Source of the DNA: Cylicocyclus nassatus | Lineage: Eukaryota; Nematoda; Chromadorea; Rhabditida; Strongylidae | Length of the DNA: 64,000 nucleotides | Reading direction: 5' to 3' | NCBI GenBank assembly: GCA_958299035.1 | Contig: CATQJL010000135.1 | Location: forward strand, 62,001 to 126,000 | Shown: positions 63,566-64,000 of the stretch, piece after piece | Layout: every line of letters begins with the position of its first letter | Numbering within the stretch: the first letter of the stretch is position 1 | Program-made: the position numbers and the translations under genes | The notes under the pieces: generated by a model | What the model saw: only the letters and a program-made list of their open reading frames with translations | Database searches by the model: none | Told to the model about the DNA's origin: nothing

Positions 63566-64000
63566 GTGTCAAGGCTCACGAAGGAGTGTCAAGGCTCACG
63601 AAGGAGTGTCAAGGCCTACGAAGGAGTGTCAAGGCTCACGAAGGAGTGTCAAGGCCTACGAAGGAGTGTCAAGGCTCACGAAGGATGCCAAGGCCTACGA
63701 AGGAGTGTCAAGGCTCACGAAGGAGTGTCAAGGCCTACGAAGGAGTGTCAAGGCCTACGAAGGAGTGTCAAGGCTCACGAAGGAGTGTCAAGGCTCACGA
63801 AGGAGTGTCAAGGCTCACGAAGGAGTGTCAAGGCTCACGAAGGAGTGTCAAGGCTCACGAAGGAGTGTCAAGGCTCACGAAGGAGTGTCAAGGCTCAAGA
63901 AGGAGTGTCAAGGCCTACGAAGGAGTGTCAAGGCTCACGAAGGAGTGTCAAGGCTCACGAAGGAGTGTCAAGGCCTACGAAGGAATGTCAAGGCTCAAAG
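63566..64000 (+). repeat. 435-bp block, copy 2 (partner at 61,596-62,030), cut by the window edge
   Basis: Second copy at offset 1,970 bp, ending at the window edge inside a 17-bp monomer. The copy probably continues beyond. Confidence 0.87.

Larger units (their letters stand above)
1..64000 (+). repeat. 20-bp minisatellite (satellite DNA) array filling the window
   Basis: The whole window is a direct tandem array of a 20-bp monomer, GTGTCAAGGCTCACGAAGGA (type A) or GTGTCAAGGCCTACGAAGGA (type B). Each has 7 G, 4 C, 6 A and 3 T: 55% GC, 65% purine on this strand, one CpG (monomer positions 14-15). Type A is clearly the commoner. The block CAAGGC (positions 5-10) is nearly invariant. Recurrent substitutions fall at position 2 (GAGTC, GGGTC), 4 (GTGAC, GTGCC), 11-12 (CT, CC or TT for TC), 14 (CATG) and 18-20 (GAAAGA, GAAGAA, GAAGTA, GAAGGG). 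Rare length variants are 15, 16, 17, 19 and 22 bp. All monomers have the same orientation and both ends are truncated. I know of no named satellite family that matches; a eukaryotic source is inferred from size and higher-order structure. Confidence 0.99.
37702..64000 (+). repeat. Domain III: section with the 19-bp TGCC monomer and frequent short duplications
   Basis: The 19-bp monomer TGCCAAGGCCTACGAAGGA (first G lost, T4C) recurs roughly every 0.4-3 kb, for example near 39425, 41117, 43226, 47831, 50998, 53511, 59455, 61716 and 63686. GTGCC monomers, GAAGGG monomers (for example near 39600, 42210, 49819, 52570) and an ATGTC monomer followed by the 17-bp monomer are also characteristic. The CATG-GTGAC cassette is frequent, and many blocks of 0.3-1.7 kb are present twice at offsets of 320 to 3,604 bp. 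The section runs off the right edge. Confidence 0.75.

Noticed and set aside
1..64000. Very long forward open frames (146 to 5,379 codons) as repeat-protein genes
   Set aside because: All three forward frames are open with the same peptide, starts are GTG only, ends are set by marker monomers, and there is no ATG, flanking gene structure or frame-specific constraint. On the reverse strand each monomer carries two stop triplets, so every frame closes within 60 bp.
1..64000. CRISPR array
   Set aside because: The 20-bp units abut directly with no unique spacers, and no cas genes are present.
1..64000. Shine-Dalgarno-like AAGGAG before GTG in each monomer
   Set aside because: AAGGAG overlaps the GTG it precedes, with no spacer, and the next GTG is a full monomer away. 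It is a feature of the repeat junction, not a ribosome binding site.
1..64000. TTGACA (bacterial -35-like) on the reverse strand in each monomer
   Set aside because: It is simply the complement of TGTCAA. No -10 element such as TATAAT can occur in this sequence at a suitable distance, and the setting does not look bacterial.
1..64000. CENP-B box
   Set aside because: The reverse strand has TTCG, but the rest of the required motif (the later A and CGGG) is missing in all monomer types.
1..64000. Telomeric repeat with a 20-bp unit, as in some budding yeasts
   Set aside because: The unit is G-richer on one strand but has no recognisable telomere motif such as TTAGGG or GGTGTAC. Kilobase HORs and many variants differ from telomerase-made arrays. 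A subtelomeric location stays possible but cannot be judged here.
1..64000. Direct-repeat arrays of giant archaeal or phage elements
   Set aside because: Such arrays are, as far as I know, much shorter and flanked by genes; 64 kb without a gene and with nested HORs fits eukaryotic satellite better. Only flanking sequence would settle this.
1..64000. Stable hairpins from AGGCCT (type B) or CCTACGAAGG
   Set aside because: AGGCCT is a 6-bp palindrome and CCTACGAAGG pairs only imperfectly; neither leaves a stable stem with a loop, so no structured RNA or terminator is called.

Overview
All 64,000 bases are one uninterrupted head-to-tail array of a 20-bp minisatellite, about 3,200 monomers, all in the same orientation. 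The consensus is GTGTCAAGGCTCACGAAGGA (type A) or GTGTCAAGGCCTACGAAGGA (type B, TC changed to CT at monomer positions 11-12). Array sequence reaches both window edges. I found no unique sequence, mobile element, RNA gene, inverted segment or credible protein gene. Size, homogeneity and nested higher-order repeats (HORs) point to eukaryotic constitutive heterochromatin, such as a centromeric, pericentromeric or subtelomeric satellite. I do not recognise the family and cannot name the organism.

The array is a mosaic of three domains defined by private monomer variants. Domain I (1 to about 17.1 kb) is rich in a 17-bp monomer and holds a 22-bp monomer, an 805-bp HOR in three direct copies, and a 3.5-kb block repeated 8.9 kb away. 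Domain II (about 17.1-37.7 kb) is marked by a 16-bp monomer seen nowhere else. It holds a 4,738-bp segment duplicated head-to-tail (25,942-35,417), and its right part lacks the CATG and GTGAC marker monomers for almost 13 kb. Domain III (about 37.7-64 kb) returns to markers shared with domain I (a 19-bp TGCC monomer, CATG-GTGAC cassettes) and carries many recent duplications of 320 bp to 1.7 kb. The arrangement suggests that domain II expanded between two parts of an older array.

The forward strand has huge stop-free frames, the longest 5,379 codons. They follow from a consensus without stop codons and a monomer length not divisible by three: all three forward frames read the same circular 20-residue peptide, no ATG occurs in the consensus, and every reverse frame is closed at least once per 60 bp. 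They should not be annotated as genes. The biology here lies in satellite structure and turnover: 10-bp-phased AAGG blocks, one CpG per monomer, strong strand asymmetry, and a traceable history of unequal exchange. Coordinates were read by eye and block edges are uncertain by one or two monomers.
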